Below, piece after piece: positions 33,460-48,400 of a stretch of 64,000 nt of DNA. Location: positions 13,187,959 to 13,251,958 of the forward strand of contig NC_089278.1 in NCBI RefSeq assembly GCF_963678975.1, in the 5' to 3' direction. Position 1 is the stretch's first letter; each line of letters begins with the position of its first letter. Made by a program: the position numbers and the translations under genes. The stretch is from Dysidea avara (lineage: Eukaryota; Porifera; Demospongiae; Dictyoceratida; Dysideidae). The notes beneath the pieces were generated by a model that saw nothing but the letters and a program-made list of their open reading frames with translations, had not been told where the DNA came from and made no database searches.

Positions 33460-36400
33460 CTGTGAGTTGTAAAAAAAACAACATAAGTGACTTTCATATA
33501 ACTTAGGCATGCATTGTATATAAAATAACATTATAACAAGGGCACCTGTGCACACAAACCACCATGCGGTAAAAATTAAGTTAATAAAGAAAAGAGTTAA
33601 GCACTAAAGGATGTTCACTAAAATCATTTTGTAAGCTATTATGGTTCTACGGGATACAGACACCCACCAGTGTACTTCTTTCAGTCAGGATGTCTGGAAT
33701 AATTAGTAAAATTCATTGCACTTGGTATATAGACACAAAAGGTCATTGCATCAGTGTTCATGAATATGACAGTAGGCTATTTCAGAACATTCTAGATGAC
33801 GTAACTTTGGATGATGTAATGTATGGATTGCAATTGACAGTATAAGGATCATTGAAATACAAGGAAAGTGTAGCTGCACAAGAAAAACTTTAAAAACGTT
33901 TAATGATACATCCAACTTTAAGGATGTAAATAAATTATATATTAAAGTACTTGCATGGGTGAAGATCAAATAAATAAGAGTGCTATTATTTCCATACAGC
34001 ATTGAAGGGAAATACAGCACTGCATATGGAACAGCACTGTTGATCATGTGCGTAGCATTTTAAATCGCCAGAAGTAGCCAAAGCAATGTTATCTATTTGT
34101 TTTATAACCAAACTTGTGCTATGTAGACACTGTCTGATGGCTGAAAATCGACCTGGTTTGAGTCTACAAAATGAACTGTCCAAACCAAGACAACCAGAAA
34201 GTACTTAAACCAGTTAAAGCACACCACCACACTTGTGCAATGTGAAAAAATAGCACTCTGGCATGGTCTCAAGCCAAATACAGCACTCGGCTTTGCCTCA
34301 TGCTCTCGCCCATGCCCTCAAGCTATTTTTTCAATATTGCATTTGCAGCGGTGGTAGTACATAAAGTCCTTTGTCACCTTCATGAGGAGTATGCAAATAC
34401 AATAGTGCTTAATAGTTTCGTGCAAAATAATTCTAACCTTACTGCAGAAGCCTACTAATGCAATACCAACAGTGAAAAATTTTCAAGTAAAGTCAAAGCT
34501 ATATTTGAGATTGTACGAAGTGTATATGTATATAGTATTTTTTCCAATAATAATATGATAAGAACAATAAACAACAATCAATGTGATGGAAGCACCTGAC
34601 CTTCGGATATTGCAAGGTCAAGTGCTCCAATAGTCACTGGGCTGCCATGATGAGACCTGGCTCCACGCAGGCCAGGTTACAGCTGACCTCAGTAAAGAAA
34701 AACTGGCACAACATATGATATGTATATACTGCAAAGTTGAAAGACCCAATTTTTCACAAGAGTTTACCCATGACTTGTAAACTTGGCTTACTGAAATACC
34801 AACCATGTCATCTTTATATCATTAACGCTAAGGCAGAGCTCAAACATCTCTTGATCCCAAAGAAGAGTTCAACCCTGACACCTCAGTATTGATATAAAGT
34901 ATTCTAATTATCAATAAACCAACTTTCAACCTTCCAACACTTATAGTGTGGCCTTCCTAGTTACAAAACAAACACTACAATAAAAGAAAAAATCTCTACA
35001 TTCATAATTAGTGGCCAGAAAATTTGCCTAAAGTATTGCTAACTACTCAGTGTGGCTACTACAAATATCTAATAATTTCAGAAATTGTTTCTTAGACAAC
35101 AAACTCATATATACTATAAAGTAGGGCTGTGAATCGGTTATGCAATAATCAGTTAATCAATCGGTTATTGTTGAGGGCGATTGATAATCGGGCTATGTAT
35201 GCAACAACCAATTATACAATTGGATCACATGACCACAGAATTGTTTACAGTTTTAGTCATAAAGAGTGTATTAAAGTGAGCAAGGAGGCTGTTTATTGTT
35301 TATTTGTTAGGAGTTACAAATCAAAGCCTCCTTACTTCTCAAGTCAAACAGCATGTTTGATTAAAAAAAACACTGTTGATGTACAAAATTACATTGAAAA
35401 GGTAAAAATAATCATTAAGCCAATTAATCGGTTAATCAATCGGTTGCAGGGAGTCAATAATCAGTTATGTACATTTGGTCCAGGTCACAGCTGTACTATA
35501 AAGAGGATAAAACAATCAACCAGACAAAAGTATATTTAAGGGGAATTTCTACCAGAAGTAAAAATTCACCAAATCCAGTGGCTTGCTGTGATTGAATTAT
35601 AGAACAATTCAAGACACATCTCTATAGCATTTTTTTGCAACTAACACTTTCCCCATATTAACAGTATAGATCTCTTGGCACTTCATAAGCTACTTCTCAA
35701 GCTTCAACATTCATTCTACACTCCAACTTGCTATACAGTCTCAAAAGAGAAGGCCTAGACATTTGTTCATAACTGACTTTGATAAGTGAATATACTATTG
35801 ATATCTAAAAAGCTGTACATGCCCACAAAGACCAAAAATAAGTGATGTATAGAATTTTTTTCTATTCAACAATTATGATACTACTGCAGCAACTTTTTGA
35901 ATCCTCACTGTACACAATTGGTTTCCATTAAACTTGCCGGGGACCACATGATTTTTCAAGTTTGAAGAATGCACAACTTAAACTGTGAAACAAAGGCAGA
36001 GTACTGTTTGACACAAAATTAAGGGAAGTTTTACAATAATATCTAAATAGTCTTTATGCAGTTGTGATATGAAGCAATGAACAAGCAATGTTCTCTTTGC
36101 CAAACTTCCTGGGAATAGTCACATGATCTTTTGTATACCTCTATCATGTACACAGTTTACATATTAAGCCGTGGGATGAAACAAAATGGAGATATATTCA
36201 ATCAAATTACTGAGTCAGGAGTATTGGCAGATAATTATAGAATAGGCACTTCTTTCGGGCAGCTTAGTTGCAGAGTTATACTTCAAACGAAGCAATGCTT
36301 TTTGCAATTTTTACAAAGAAATTCATGGTAAGTAATGTAACTTTAAGGGATTAGGGTTTATACAAGTCCATGCCATTATGTTTTTGTAACTTCAAAATTG

Positions 36401-39400
36401 AACTGGTCCGACCATTGCAAATATTGTGTGCATAAGGCTACGGTTTGTCTCAATCATCTTCGTCGTATTATGTTTGGTGTTTCATTTTTGGCTAAGAACA
36501 TTGCATACAAGTGCCTTGTGAGACCCCATCTTGAATATGCCTGTCCTGTTTGGTCTCCCTTTACTTCTTCTAACATTAAATTGATTGAATCAGTGCAGCG
36601 CAGAGCAGCATGCTGGATCTGTAGCACCTGGAATCCACAATCACAACAGTGGTCCAAATCATTGGATGACTGTATTAGTGAATTGCATTGGCCATCCCTG
36701 CAGTCTAGATGGAAATTCTTGTCACTGTCAATTTTGTATGATATTTGGAAGGGGTGTACTGGAATAAACTTTAGTAATTACTTTGAGTTCAATACACTGT
36801 GTACAAGGTCGCACTCCCTAACTTTAAAAGTGTTTTCTTCTACTATCAATACTTTCTGTTATTGTTTTTTTTTTTGTATCTGAGGCATTCTTGTGGAACA
36901 CTATTCCTGAGGACATTTTGGCACGAAGCCAGGTTAAACATTTCAGATCTAGATTGAAACAGTTTATTTTAATGTGATTGTTTAATTCTGTACTTGTATT
37001 GTGTACTGTTTTTGTAATTGTATTTTTGTAACAGTAAAGATTGTACGTAAGGGTATCACCTTGTACAGGCACATTCCTTTTGTGTATCCCTTTAAACAAT
37101 TTGATAATAATAATAATAATGTTATACATTGGTTTTGAAGGGTATATCTCCTAAACTGGTTGACTTAATATAACCACCTACCATGGAGGCTCTAGTGTAC
37201 AGCCATATTTGATCACCGAGTGAAAAACCACCAGTGAATAAGGTAGCAGAGGCCACAGTCATGCATCTAAGAAACAATTTACTGACAAGGAAATTTTTTA
37301 TTATTTGTCAAATGATCTAATTTCTCTTATTTCAATATTTCATGCTTACAAATTTTCTTTGCCAAAACACAAACTATCATTCCAAAATCTCTGAGCCATA
37401 TGGATACAGAGAATTAGCAAGTCAACCAAATAGTTATATGCTTCATGACATTAGGATAGCAGGACTGTTTCCTATTAAAGCCATGTACTTCCTTGTAATA
37501 CGAAATATTATTTTAGTCATACATGGCAGCTGTATTTAACTGCTGCTGCTTAAAGTAATATATTTCTTTGATATACTAGTAAGCCAATACCACCACCTAA
37601 ATTGTATATCTGTGCAAATTGTACAGTAAAGTATGGTTGCTGAGAAATGGCCATATGCTGGCCAGCCACAATACTTATCAATTTCTTACATGCTGACAAA
37701 AACATGGAGCTCCTAAGCTAGTATCGTATGGAAAAGAAGTAGCAAGTTATTTTCTTGTCTTTTCTCAGTTGTACCTTATAGCTGGTTATTTTCGAACCTG
37801 AAATTTTTGTAGGAATAGTAAAACCTAAATTTCGAAGGCTTTAATTTCGAAAAATGCATATTTCGAAGTACAGGTGGATTTCAAGCAAATAGAAATTTGT
37901 GTCACAAATTACAAAAACACGTAGAGTTTGTATGTGCTCGCCTTACTGATGGAATCAAGGACGGAGTAATCCCCACTATTGCACACTGGAAAGAAGACTT
38001 GAGTTGTAAGTGGAGTAGTTAGCTAGCACTAGCAAGGCAATCGGCTCGATCAGGGTACAGCAGACAGCATGGATTCCCCATTCTACTGGCTATTGATGCA
38101 GTAATAATACTGTTCAACAACTATTAATAATACTGAGCTTAAACTTGTAACAAGCCAATACGCGTTGTTCGATCACGTGAAAGCATGTTATTTTTACTTG
38201 TGGGAATTTATTTTTGAAGAACAACAGGACTTGGGAATTTATTTTCGAAGAGAAAGACCTCTTCGAAACATTCGAAAATAAAACCTTTTGAAAATAACCA
38301 GCTATACGGTATATAAAAAGCCTTTGACTACAGATTGTGTAGCCATATAGAAATAGAAAGCTGACTGTTGTCAATGTACACACCTTCAATTGTACATTTA
38401 GGAAAACATTGTACAAATAAGTATAGGGGAACCATTGTTAGCAGCAGCAACCCCTGCATGCATCAGTTTCTAAGGCAGATTATTTGCTATAAAATCATAT
38501 ATAGCTACTTTACAAGTTACCCAACACAAGTACGTACACGAAAAAATTTGGAATTTTCAACTAGAGAAGGGACCATAGCACATCGATAAAAAGTACTGAA
38601 ACAAGTTGGAGTAGTCCATGATATTAAATCACTGTAAAACAATAAGAAGTGTTATATCCCTACTGTGCTCAAGATACCATAATGAAAATGTACAGTAGGG
38701 ATATAACACTTCTTATTGTTTTACAGTGACTTAATATCATGGACTACTCCAACTTGTTTCAGTACTTTTTATCGATGTGTTATGGTCCCTACTCTAGTTG
38801 AAAATTCCAAATTTTTTCGTGTACTTGTTTGTTAACTTTTTTTTTTGTAAATAATTTTATTATGACTGGTGAACCCACGCATACCGCATTTGAAAATGAA
38901 CCGCGCGCCCCAGCTATATCAATTATCGTCTGAAAAGTGAAGTATCCATTATGTTTCGTTGTCAGCTATGTTCAACCCTTTACACAGCATTTCGAATCAA
39001 GAACTGTTCGAAAAGCACCTATACAATACACGCATACTAAAAGAAAGAAATCGTGCCGCACGTCCCAATCATATTAATTATCGTCTGAAAAGTGAAGTAT
39101 CCGTTACGCTTCGCTGTAGGCTATGTTCAACCCCTTACATAGCAGTACGAATCAAGAACTGTTTGAAAAGTACCTCTGCAATCGAAATAGCCACGATGAA
39201 AAATACGGACGATTTCCATTTCGAAGGGAAGCCATCATGTGCTCACGCCAAATCAACACCTTTCCCTGTCAGCAAAGATGAATGGGACACAAAGGAGGAC
39301 ACTGGTAAATCCATGAAGAATGCATTGTACGTACTGCGGTATGCCAAAAGGCACCCGTCAGGCCGAAGCGACGTCGAACAGTGAAAAAATCAAGCCCATA

Positions 39401-42400
39401 GCCGTAGCCGTTATCGAGTTACACCTGTCTGAAGGCATCAGTCGGTCAGTCAGTCACTTACTCAGTCAATCAGTAGAAAATTCCGTTGAATAAAATTTTT
39501 TGACTGCTATGGATTTGTTGTAACCAAGCATTGTCCCTGTCTACCACTGCACTTCATAGAGCACTGGCTGTATACATACATACATGTGCGCATTCAGCAT
39601 GCACTATTATGAATTATTTGTAAAACCAAATTTGTACCGCATATGTGTGCCACACACATACATATGGCAGGCTGTCAGCTGGCCCCAATATATGCTGTTG
39701 ATAAATGCCAACAGAGGAAATCATTAATGGAGCAAATAGGTGGCAGTAGGAAAGACTTTCGAGGCTGGTTTTTGGGTGATATTATTTCGTGGGCCACGTC
39801 TACTCCTTTGTGGTCCCTACTATACAGTTACTATCGTACTGTATGATATTTAGTAGTGGGTTTTGGATATAAATTCAGCCAGTGATATTTACGCATGTCA
39901 GAAGCATTATTTAATGCAAGCAAAGTAAACTAAGCTCATAGTTGTATACATATATCATATACATATTGGAAATGAGTTGTAATATACATTGGAACAAAAA
40001 AAAAAGAGTTTATAGCAACTAGATACACATTAAACTAACCATTGTATAGTTAAAGTGCATTCTATTTTTAATCTTTATGACATTAATATTTAAATTGTAT
40101 GTCTGTGTTACTAAGCAAACACATGTAGCGCATAGGTGTTAATGTACTTGAACAGTTCAAAACGTTAACCAATGCTTTAGCTAACAGCATTTCATGTCCT
40201 TTGCAAAATTTAATGTTGCATTCACTGTGCTAACCATAGAGTGCAACGCACCATCAATAAATGAAAACACAACATGATTACAGCATACACTGTAAGTATA
40301 TAGGAATATTGGTATTTGATTGTAGCAATTAATGAATGTCATATGATATAGCACAAACTGAATGTAACTCGTTCATACATTTTATATCACCTGTCATCCT
40401 GTTGCCATAGGAATACAGCCATCAATTTTAAATTAATTGCCCTATGAAGTGCTCCTGCAACCCATGTGTGTGTGCATTGTGTCAACCTTCAGACTAGTAT
40501 ATGGCACAAAATTAAGTGTTTTATTACTTTTTAATAGCAACTCTTGTTAGAAATTGTTCAAAGGTAGTATATCACTGTGGCGATTACTTTCTTGTTAAAT
40601 CAAAATTTCACATTGGCTACTAAATACAAACTTACAGTGGCCTCGTTAAAAGCAGCAGCCAGTACTTGACACTACAAACAGATTCCACTCTAAATTAATG
40701 ATCAGCAAGAATTGTTAAACGATTAGCTAGTCATTACAGAGACCTACAATAAGGATATCTGATATGTGAGATGAGATGTTGTACGTGACGTAACACCAAC
40801 AAAGTATGTTAAACCCTGCAGCAATGTATTGCCACTGCTTGTGTAACAAACTGTCAAGTCACACAAAGACTGTGGTAGAAGAATGTCTGCAAAAATTTGC
40901 CGACGGCATACATTAATTAGGACTATTGGATTTGTGGAAGACCTTTATTTAGAATTGAAACAATGTAGTTACCAACTACAAGCTACATGATACCATGACA
41001 GTTACACTTCATCTACACTCTATTACATAACAGTACACTTGTAAGCATGTGAAAGTTGAGACCAAAAGTTTGACTGCTTGACTTAGTTTCTCTGATACAC
41101 AAAATGAACACGTAAAATGATTACTAAATGTATTTTTACACATGCACACAGACATGCTGACACATCCATTCAAATAGTATGTTGGTCTCTTATCTGCTGT
41201 GTGCTTAAATCTATAAAACGGTATATGTCATAATAGAAAAATCAAGAAATTATTTGTAGCAATACTCGTGTAATGTACTAACTAGTAGGTATCATTGTAT
41301 GAATCACTTCCCTAGAAGTAATCTCAATTATTACTGGATTCCACATCCACCCTCCACCCTAACAAGCATACAATTTTAATAGAATTCCTTGTAGTGTATG
41401 ATCTTAACAACATATTGTTGCCTATGGTATCCTACAACACAGTGGAGAGCTTCTGTTTAATAGGAGGAAAAGGCACATAAGAAGTGACCAATAAACCTCC
41501 AGACAATAACCCCAATGCAACATGTGTGATAATTTGTTGCCATGCACTATATAAGGTATTGTGGCTTGGTAGTTTAGTGTGCGAAACTATTAGAACAAAG
41601 CCATCAGCATTGACGCTATGATGGCATATTGACAGCCAAAAATTAATTAACAAAATAAATGAATACACCTACTAGCTATAGTGATTGACCATAGAACATG
41701 TAATGAGGCTAGTTGGAGCATCAGGTTTCTTTCTGCAACTGATTAAAGGCAAAAGTGGTTAAAAAAGGATTACCCGTCTAATGCAAATACAAGGATACCA
41801 TTTAAAATTTGTTTCCCATGTTATCAGTACGCAATGGGATGGGTGACTTACACGGGCTTTGCGTGCCTTTTCTTCAGCTTTGATGTAATCTCCAATCTAT
41901 TGAATAGAACACGCAAAAGTAATACAATATATCTCGTCTAATTTACCCACACAAGTAAAGCATTTTATTTACTGGTGTATTTTTACCACATATATAAATG
42001 ATAGCATCAGAGAATATGGTTCTTATATCCATAAAGTGTATTTGTATTGAATTATAAATAAGCCTTTCTTGTCTTCAAAGGAACAGAATGAATCCCACAA
42101 CCAATAAAACAAGTAAAACAGTCTTTGTCTAATGTCTTTTATCACAGTTGCTATCTGTAAAGTGGAAATTTTGCACAGTCATTAGTTAACTGCTGATTGG
42201 AGGGCTTCATGACACTTTGAAGCAGTTGTCTTCTGTCTCAGTATAATACGACAAGGATTCTTTACTTAGAAACAGAATACTATCACGGTTAGAATGGCAA
42301 AAACTTATGTGACAAAACAGAGTAAGTTTAATAAATGAATTAACCAACCAACTATAAAAAGGCATAGATACTTCCGTGATCCTTAAAACGAATCAAGGAA

Positions 42401-45400
42401 ATAATGTATACTAATTTCCCCCTAAGTTGTGGTATGTTTAAGACTAACTTGTAATGGGATTTGAGTACAGAAGGCAGCCGTAAAGAGTGTCTAACTATGC
42501 ATACACGAACTTGTTAAGTCAGCAAGGTTTATCCAAATAAGTTAACGGAAGACAGGTTTTGAAGGAAAAAATGGAAACCAAAAGCAAATTAGCTACTTTA
42601 CTATTTTAAAAAAAGCACTTTTATTGCTACCGTTCTGACCGGAATTTCTTATTATTGGATGTATCATAATGACAAGGTTTCTATACAAGAATTTTATTAA
42701 TCTTCTGGTGGTTACAACCTAATAGTATAAATAATAAGTACAACAGCGTCACAACTTAAACAAACTCAGCCAGTACTTCCATTGACTGTTACAATACATG
42801 TTGAGATTACCGCACATTACATAATATTACTTAATAGACCCAGATACATTCTGTGGTCTACACATTATGTACAGCACGAGTGACACTTGTACATCTACAG
42901 CCATTGCAACAATGGTTAATGAGTGATAATGTTACATGCTAAACTTCTCCTGGTACAAACACTAAATAATACCCTACAAAAGAAATCTCCTAACGTGTTC
43001 TTAGAAGATAGTCTGCGTGTGACCAGTGAATAGTACAATAAATTCAGCCTTTGTAGTGCCTAGTCTTCTTAGTGGTAATTGTATAAATACTGTAGCACAA
43101 GACAATTGATAAAATATATGAATTGTAAGGGTAAATGGTCTGGTTACAGACAAGCAAAGTGGCTTCTTTAAAAAAAAATCTGACCACAATGCTAAGGAGG
43201 TAATGTTACTATAATCAGCAATTATTAATGTGGTGACTGTGATCCACTTTAGATAAATGTAAACAACCAAAATAATAGATCAATATGGGAGACAATGATT
43301 CTAACATTGTTTACATCTTCAGGGGCAGGTGATGTAAACAAATAAGAAGCTGCTTATTGTTTGGGTACAGCTGAAACATTTGTTTACAAGCTCATAATTT
43401 ATTTACCAATTTGGATGAGCATCTTCTGTTTTTCTCAACTCTAAGTAGCCCCTCTTCTAATAGTTCTGATATTATATCTTTTCCATTGTCTCCAGGAGTC
43501 ATCAAAGAAACATATTGCTGTACAAGAAAATATATGAATCATGTCAGTGCACATGCGTACGCATACCTGTACACACCCATACCCACATGCAAACATACCC
43601 ACACATGTACACACAATAATTGTATATGTACAATACAGCTCACATAGGGGATAGCAGTACGTACCTGTCCTTGAATTTTGTACTCCACATTGAGAAGCAT
43701 AGTTTGGTCCTACATAACACAACATCTATATACCTTCTATACAACTTGGTAATGCAGCCTAATAAATGTAGCAGAGCTATGAATATAGTTTCCTAAAGGC
43801 AACAGTGTATTCACTAACAAGTACAATAATGTTATTCATGAAAATCTTTTCACAATAACAAATAAAGTTAATGCAATTGTCCTGGGTGGAGGAAGTTGTT
43901 CACACCTATTCATTAACATGCAGACAACTTAACCAGTAGGGTATATTTTAGAAACACATTTGAGTAAGTGTGAATAATGATTTTTTGACATGTCAAAACA
44001 AAAAGTCTGACTAAATGGCAGCAGAAACATTGGATGTTTCTCAGGGATGACAAATTCTTTCAGTGTACTATCTCATGGGTAGAGACTATAAAAACCAGAC
44101 ACCCTAACCAACCATTGTCTGCCATGCAGGGCAGACAAAAGGCTTATTTTGACAGCTAATAATATTCTATAGACTTTGTGTTTTGTACTTGACATCAACA
44201 TATTGGACTGACCATCCTTAGAAAACTTGTCTACCATAAAATAAACCATCTCTGTACAGAACTATCATGAATTCAATTCACTACTGTTATTTGCCAATAA
44301 CTCAATTACCATGGCACATGTGGACATTTAGTGCTAATTTGCCAGTTAAATCATGAATAATGTAAGGTTAAAATTAACTTTCTTTAAAACCATTTTTACC
44401 CTTGTTTTCACTATTGCCCAAACAATCTGTTGGCTACATGACCTGTTATTAAAAGGTAGTACACTATTACAACATCCTTACAAGGGGACATGTATAGTAT
44501 GACAGCCCCTCGCATGTACCTCCCATCAACACAGGAAAGAGTTATTGAATAAAGTATATAAATAATAACAATGTTGGACAATAAGAAGGCATCGATTAGC
44601 AGCCACTATCTAAAACAAAGTTAAGTCTGATATAATTCCGTATTACAACATATTTAGAAATCCATTGGTGGCCCATAGCTGAGATCATATTGAGTTGTTG
44701 CATCATAAGTATAAACAGTTTGCATTCTCTCCTACATTGTGGTACACCACACCTCAAAGTATCATGGACCCGTTCTCATAAAATCTTGGAACATAGTACA
44801 CGCCTGTTTTGTCTCTGTTTTTTACCCAATGTGTCTCAAAATGCAAAGCCACAATAACAGTAACTTACATACCTTCAGCGTGTAGTCATTAACACACCCT
44901 TGCAATTGTCATATTCTACTGATATACTTACTGTAAATTAGGAAATTAAAATATTTATTCATGTATACCACCAAATATGGAGTGGAGCCTGTCATAGTGG
45001 CCACCAGCATATAAAGGCTATAGGGGATTCCAGGAATTTACGAGAAATCATATGCATACACTATATATTCGTAAAATGCCTGAGCGTCCAGATTATATTG
45101 GGTATTTAAAGTATGAGACATTGTATTAGTATCTTGAAAGTGAGCAGTGCAAATGGGCTGGAGTATACATACGTATACTGTTAATGGGTTCATAGAGGTA
45201 CTGTGTAAAGAATCTCCAGACTGCAGATACTATGATTTGTAGAACAAATCACGACATTTAACTCAAATTTTGTTGTGAATTAAGGTGGTGGTCAAGTGGC
45301 TAACTTGTAGAACAAATCATGACATTCAACTTTCTTGTGAATTGAGGTGGCGGTCAAGTAGTCACTCACCTTTTTTTCTTTGAAACATTGCATTTTCCTC

Positions 45401-48400
45401 TCTATACAGAGGTTCAGGAAAATTCTACCAGAGCTGACAACAAGGAGGCACGGACCTATGTTCCTGCTGTGTAAAGAAGACCATTTCATTTTTAGTGCTA
45501 TGGTATAAAAATATTACAAGCTATTAAACAAACACGAAGCATAATTGTCCCCTTTTTGGCAGCTCTACTGTTAAAACACTTTACCGCAGCATGATAGTCC
45601 TACAATGGAACATCCCTTAACCTGTCCACAATCAGATTTCAAAAATTTGTTCTGCAGTTATGGAAAAACCTGCTTAGCAGATTTAGTGGTAGAACATATG
45701 CTCAATTGCCAAGATCAATGTGGATTTCACAATGACGTGGTTGCCAAAGCATTCTGTAAGAGTTACCACTCTACACCATTCTATAAGAGCTTGTATGTAG
45801 GGATTATTACAATGTATTCTCTACATGTGAAACATCCCAACACGGATTAACAGCACCATCATGACTACGCTGGTATTTTTTATTTACTTTCCTTTGAGAT
45901 TGATCAAGAAGTCTTTAATAACACTAGTAACAAACCCCAAACCTTAAAAAACGCTGCTTCTAAAATGTTCGCAGAAAATTTTAGATGTCCAGTCTCTTCA
46001 AGCGGGAAAATGTTTTTGCATACACAAGTTAGTATGCAACTTCTTGTAAATACCTGGAATCCCCAGATACCAGCCAACTTCAATGAAAAATTTATATGGA
46101 TATTTACCAGCCACCTGCGTATTAAGGTCAAAATGCTTTGGCCCAACCAAGTTCCATTTACCAAGAATATGGGAATGGGTAATGTTCCACTGTCAATTCC
46201 CTATTATTTATGCTGGGTCCGCCAAATATAGCAATACTCTGTATAACATTATTGTATCTGTTGTTGTTGCACAATCAAGTAAGTAAACTCCAATCAAATA
46301 GTGATTAAGTGCATACAATTATTTGTATATATCCTTAATGGACTAAAGAAGGAAATAACTACAATTATTGCACAAAAGTATTGTAAACAAATTTCAAAGC
46401 AAAAGTTACTAATACGATTTCTCTATTACATGTACGACAATAACATAATTGTTTATTTTTGGTAACACCTACAAACAATGCTGTGATTATAGCAACATTA
46501 CAAAACATCATAAACAATGGTTGTGAGAAGTACAAGATCTACCAATACACATTTATAAGTATAGTAGTCACAACAACTGATTGAAAATATTCGGTACATT
46601 CCATATGATGTTTGATCCTGTGATTATGCAAAGTGACAAACACTCCACAAAACTTAGTACCACTATAACTGCAATACAGCAGAATATATTATAGTAAGGT
46701 CACTTTGTAAGCTCTTGGAAAATACTTTCAGTGGGCACTGCACTAATCCTGTAGTGGTCATATCCTTAAGAAAAGAAGAACAGGGATCAATGGGTCCCTT
46801 ACTCCCTACTGTGGGCAATAAGACACCATCGCACACTTTTTTGATTGTCAGTGAGTAGCACTGTAGATAACTCTTTGAAGTGATAATGGCAGTACTGACA
46901 AACAGTAAGGAAGAGAATACGTGCAATTTGCTGCTACTTTTGCATATCTTAGGCCAGTGGGGTTGTGCATGTTCACTTGCTTAAACGTCTGAAAACCAGA
47001 CTTGGAGACAATTGCTACTATTAGAAAGTTTGCTGGGTCACACGGATTGTTCAGGTCTGACAGGTCTGACCCGGACTGGATCATGTGTGAAAGGCATGAT
47101 GATGTGGAAGTATATTAATGCATATAGTCAAGTCTTGCTGCAGCCTAGCTTCTTTTGTGAGCCATGTCCACTCGGGATTATGTGCTATTTTCTGTAGGCA
47201 TACATGGAGCTACACCCATTTATCAGTATGTGTATTGCAGTCTATAGGTATGCACAAATCCATGACCATTGCTGGCTGCGAGCCTTGTCCACTAATGGCA
47301 GGCCACCATTGGTTGATCAGTCTGTAAATCAGAAAAAATTCTACTACATAAATACAGTCTATCATTAAATAAAATGTTGGAGTGATTTATTGGAAGCGTT
47401 TTGGGTTATACTGAAGGAACTACAATAATGCCATGGTATAGTGAAGGCATTGAGGGTGGTTTCTGATCAACATTTATTTGCAGGAAGTACACAACCTTCA
47501 TGACAGTACTATCGTACTGTATGGTTAAATGCAAAAACAGTGAAACTGCGAAAAAAGATTTGATAAATCAAGACCATTTGTCTAAGCTGCCTAAATTTCC
47601 CATACTTGGCCATCCCTCTCTATGCCTCACAATTCTATTTGGCATAAATTTAAGTGTTATTGTTACTTGTTGTGCATACTGGAATTTATTTTCTTGTTTA
47701 TACCAATTCATGACAATTGTAGTGTCTCCTTTTCATGTTGAGCTTCAAACCAGCTAACAGATTACAAAACAACAACTAATATGTAGCCTCTGTTTACTGG
47801 TCTAAATAGCAACTAAATATATTAAGCATTCCTTCTTCTTTCTCTTCAAGTACATAATCCTTTCAGGTTTCTATTTTAGTATAGAAATATAAACCACAAG
47901 TGATTGGACCTTTATAGAATGACTTGACAGGTGCCATTGGGACTTCATTTAGGAAGGGAGGGGGGCACCCCCACCTTCCCAATAAACTCTATATGACATG
48001 TGTTGAAATTATAATATTGTATACTCTTCTATACTATGAAATTGAATAATGGGAACACTAGTAACAGTAACAATTACTACCAAGGAAGGTAAGAAACCTA
48101 CAATTTGGATGCAACAATAATTATAGTGCATATAATATTATAATTCCGCTATCCATTAACTTATGAAATATGGTATACATCACGACCATGACATGTACAT
48201 CACGACCATGACATGTACATCACGACTATGACATGTACATCACGACCATGACATGTACATACACAACAAATGTTATGGACTCGTTAGATTGTATGTCCTA
48301 TGTCTACAACTTAAGCCTTTGTTTCCTATGCACAGTTAATCAAATAGTTACTTTGTCTTTCGTAATGTGATTGAATTTAGTAATTTATTGCTCACTAATA

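Larger units (their letters stand above)
33460..41851 (-). other. SND1: SND1 intron (about 8.4 kb) rich in mobile elements
   Basis: Contains the hAT-type element, the LINE fragment, a TA-flanked TIR element and the longest family A copy, described separately. The remaining sequence (33.5-35.1, 35.5-36.4, 37.1-37.7 and 39.9-41.8 kb) shows no exon I can support. Confidence 0.6.

Noticed and set aside
35129..35539. 136-codon plus-strand ORF
   Set aside because: It lies almost entirely inside the hAT-type element and runs past its end; no domain.
38959..39384. 141-codon plus-strand ORF as a host gene
   Set aside because: It belongs to the dispersed repeat family A and spans its internal tandem duplication.
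45605..46286. Overlapping ORFs on both strands at 45.6-46.3 kb
   Set aside because: No splice sites with matching phase and no recognisable domain; probably chance.
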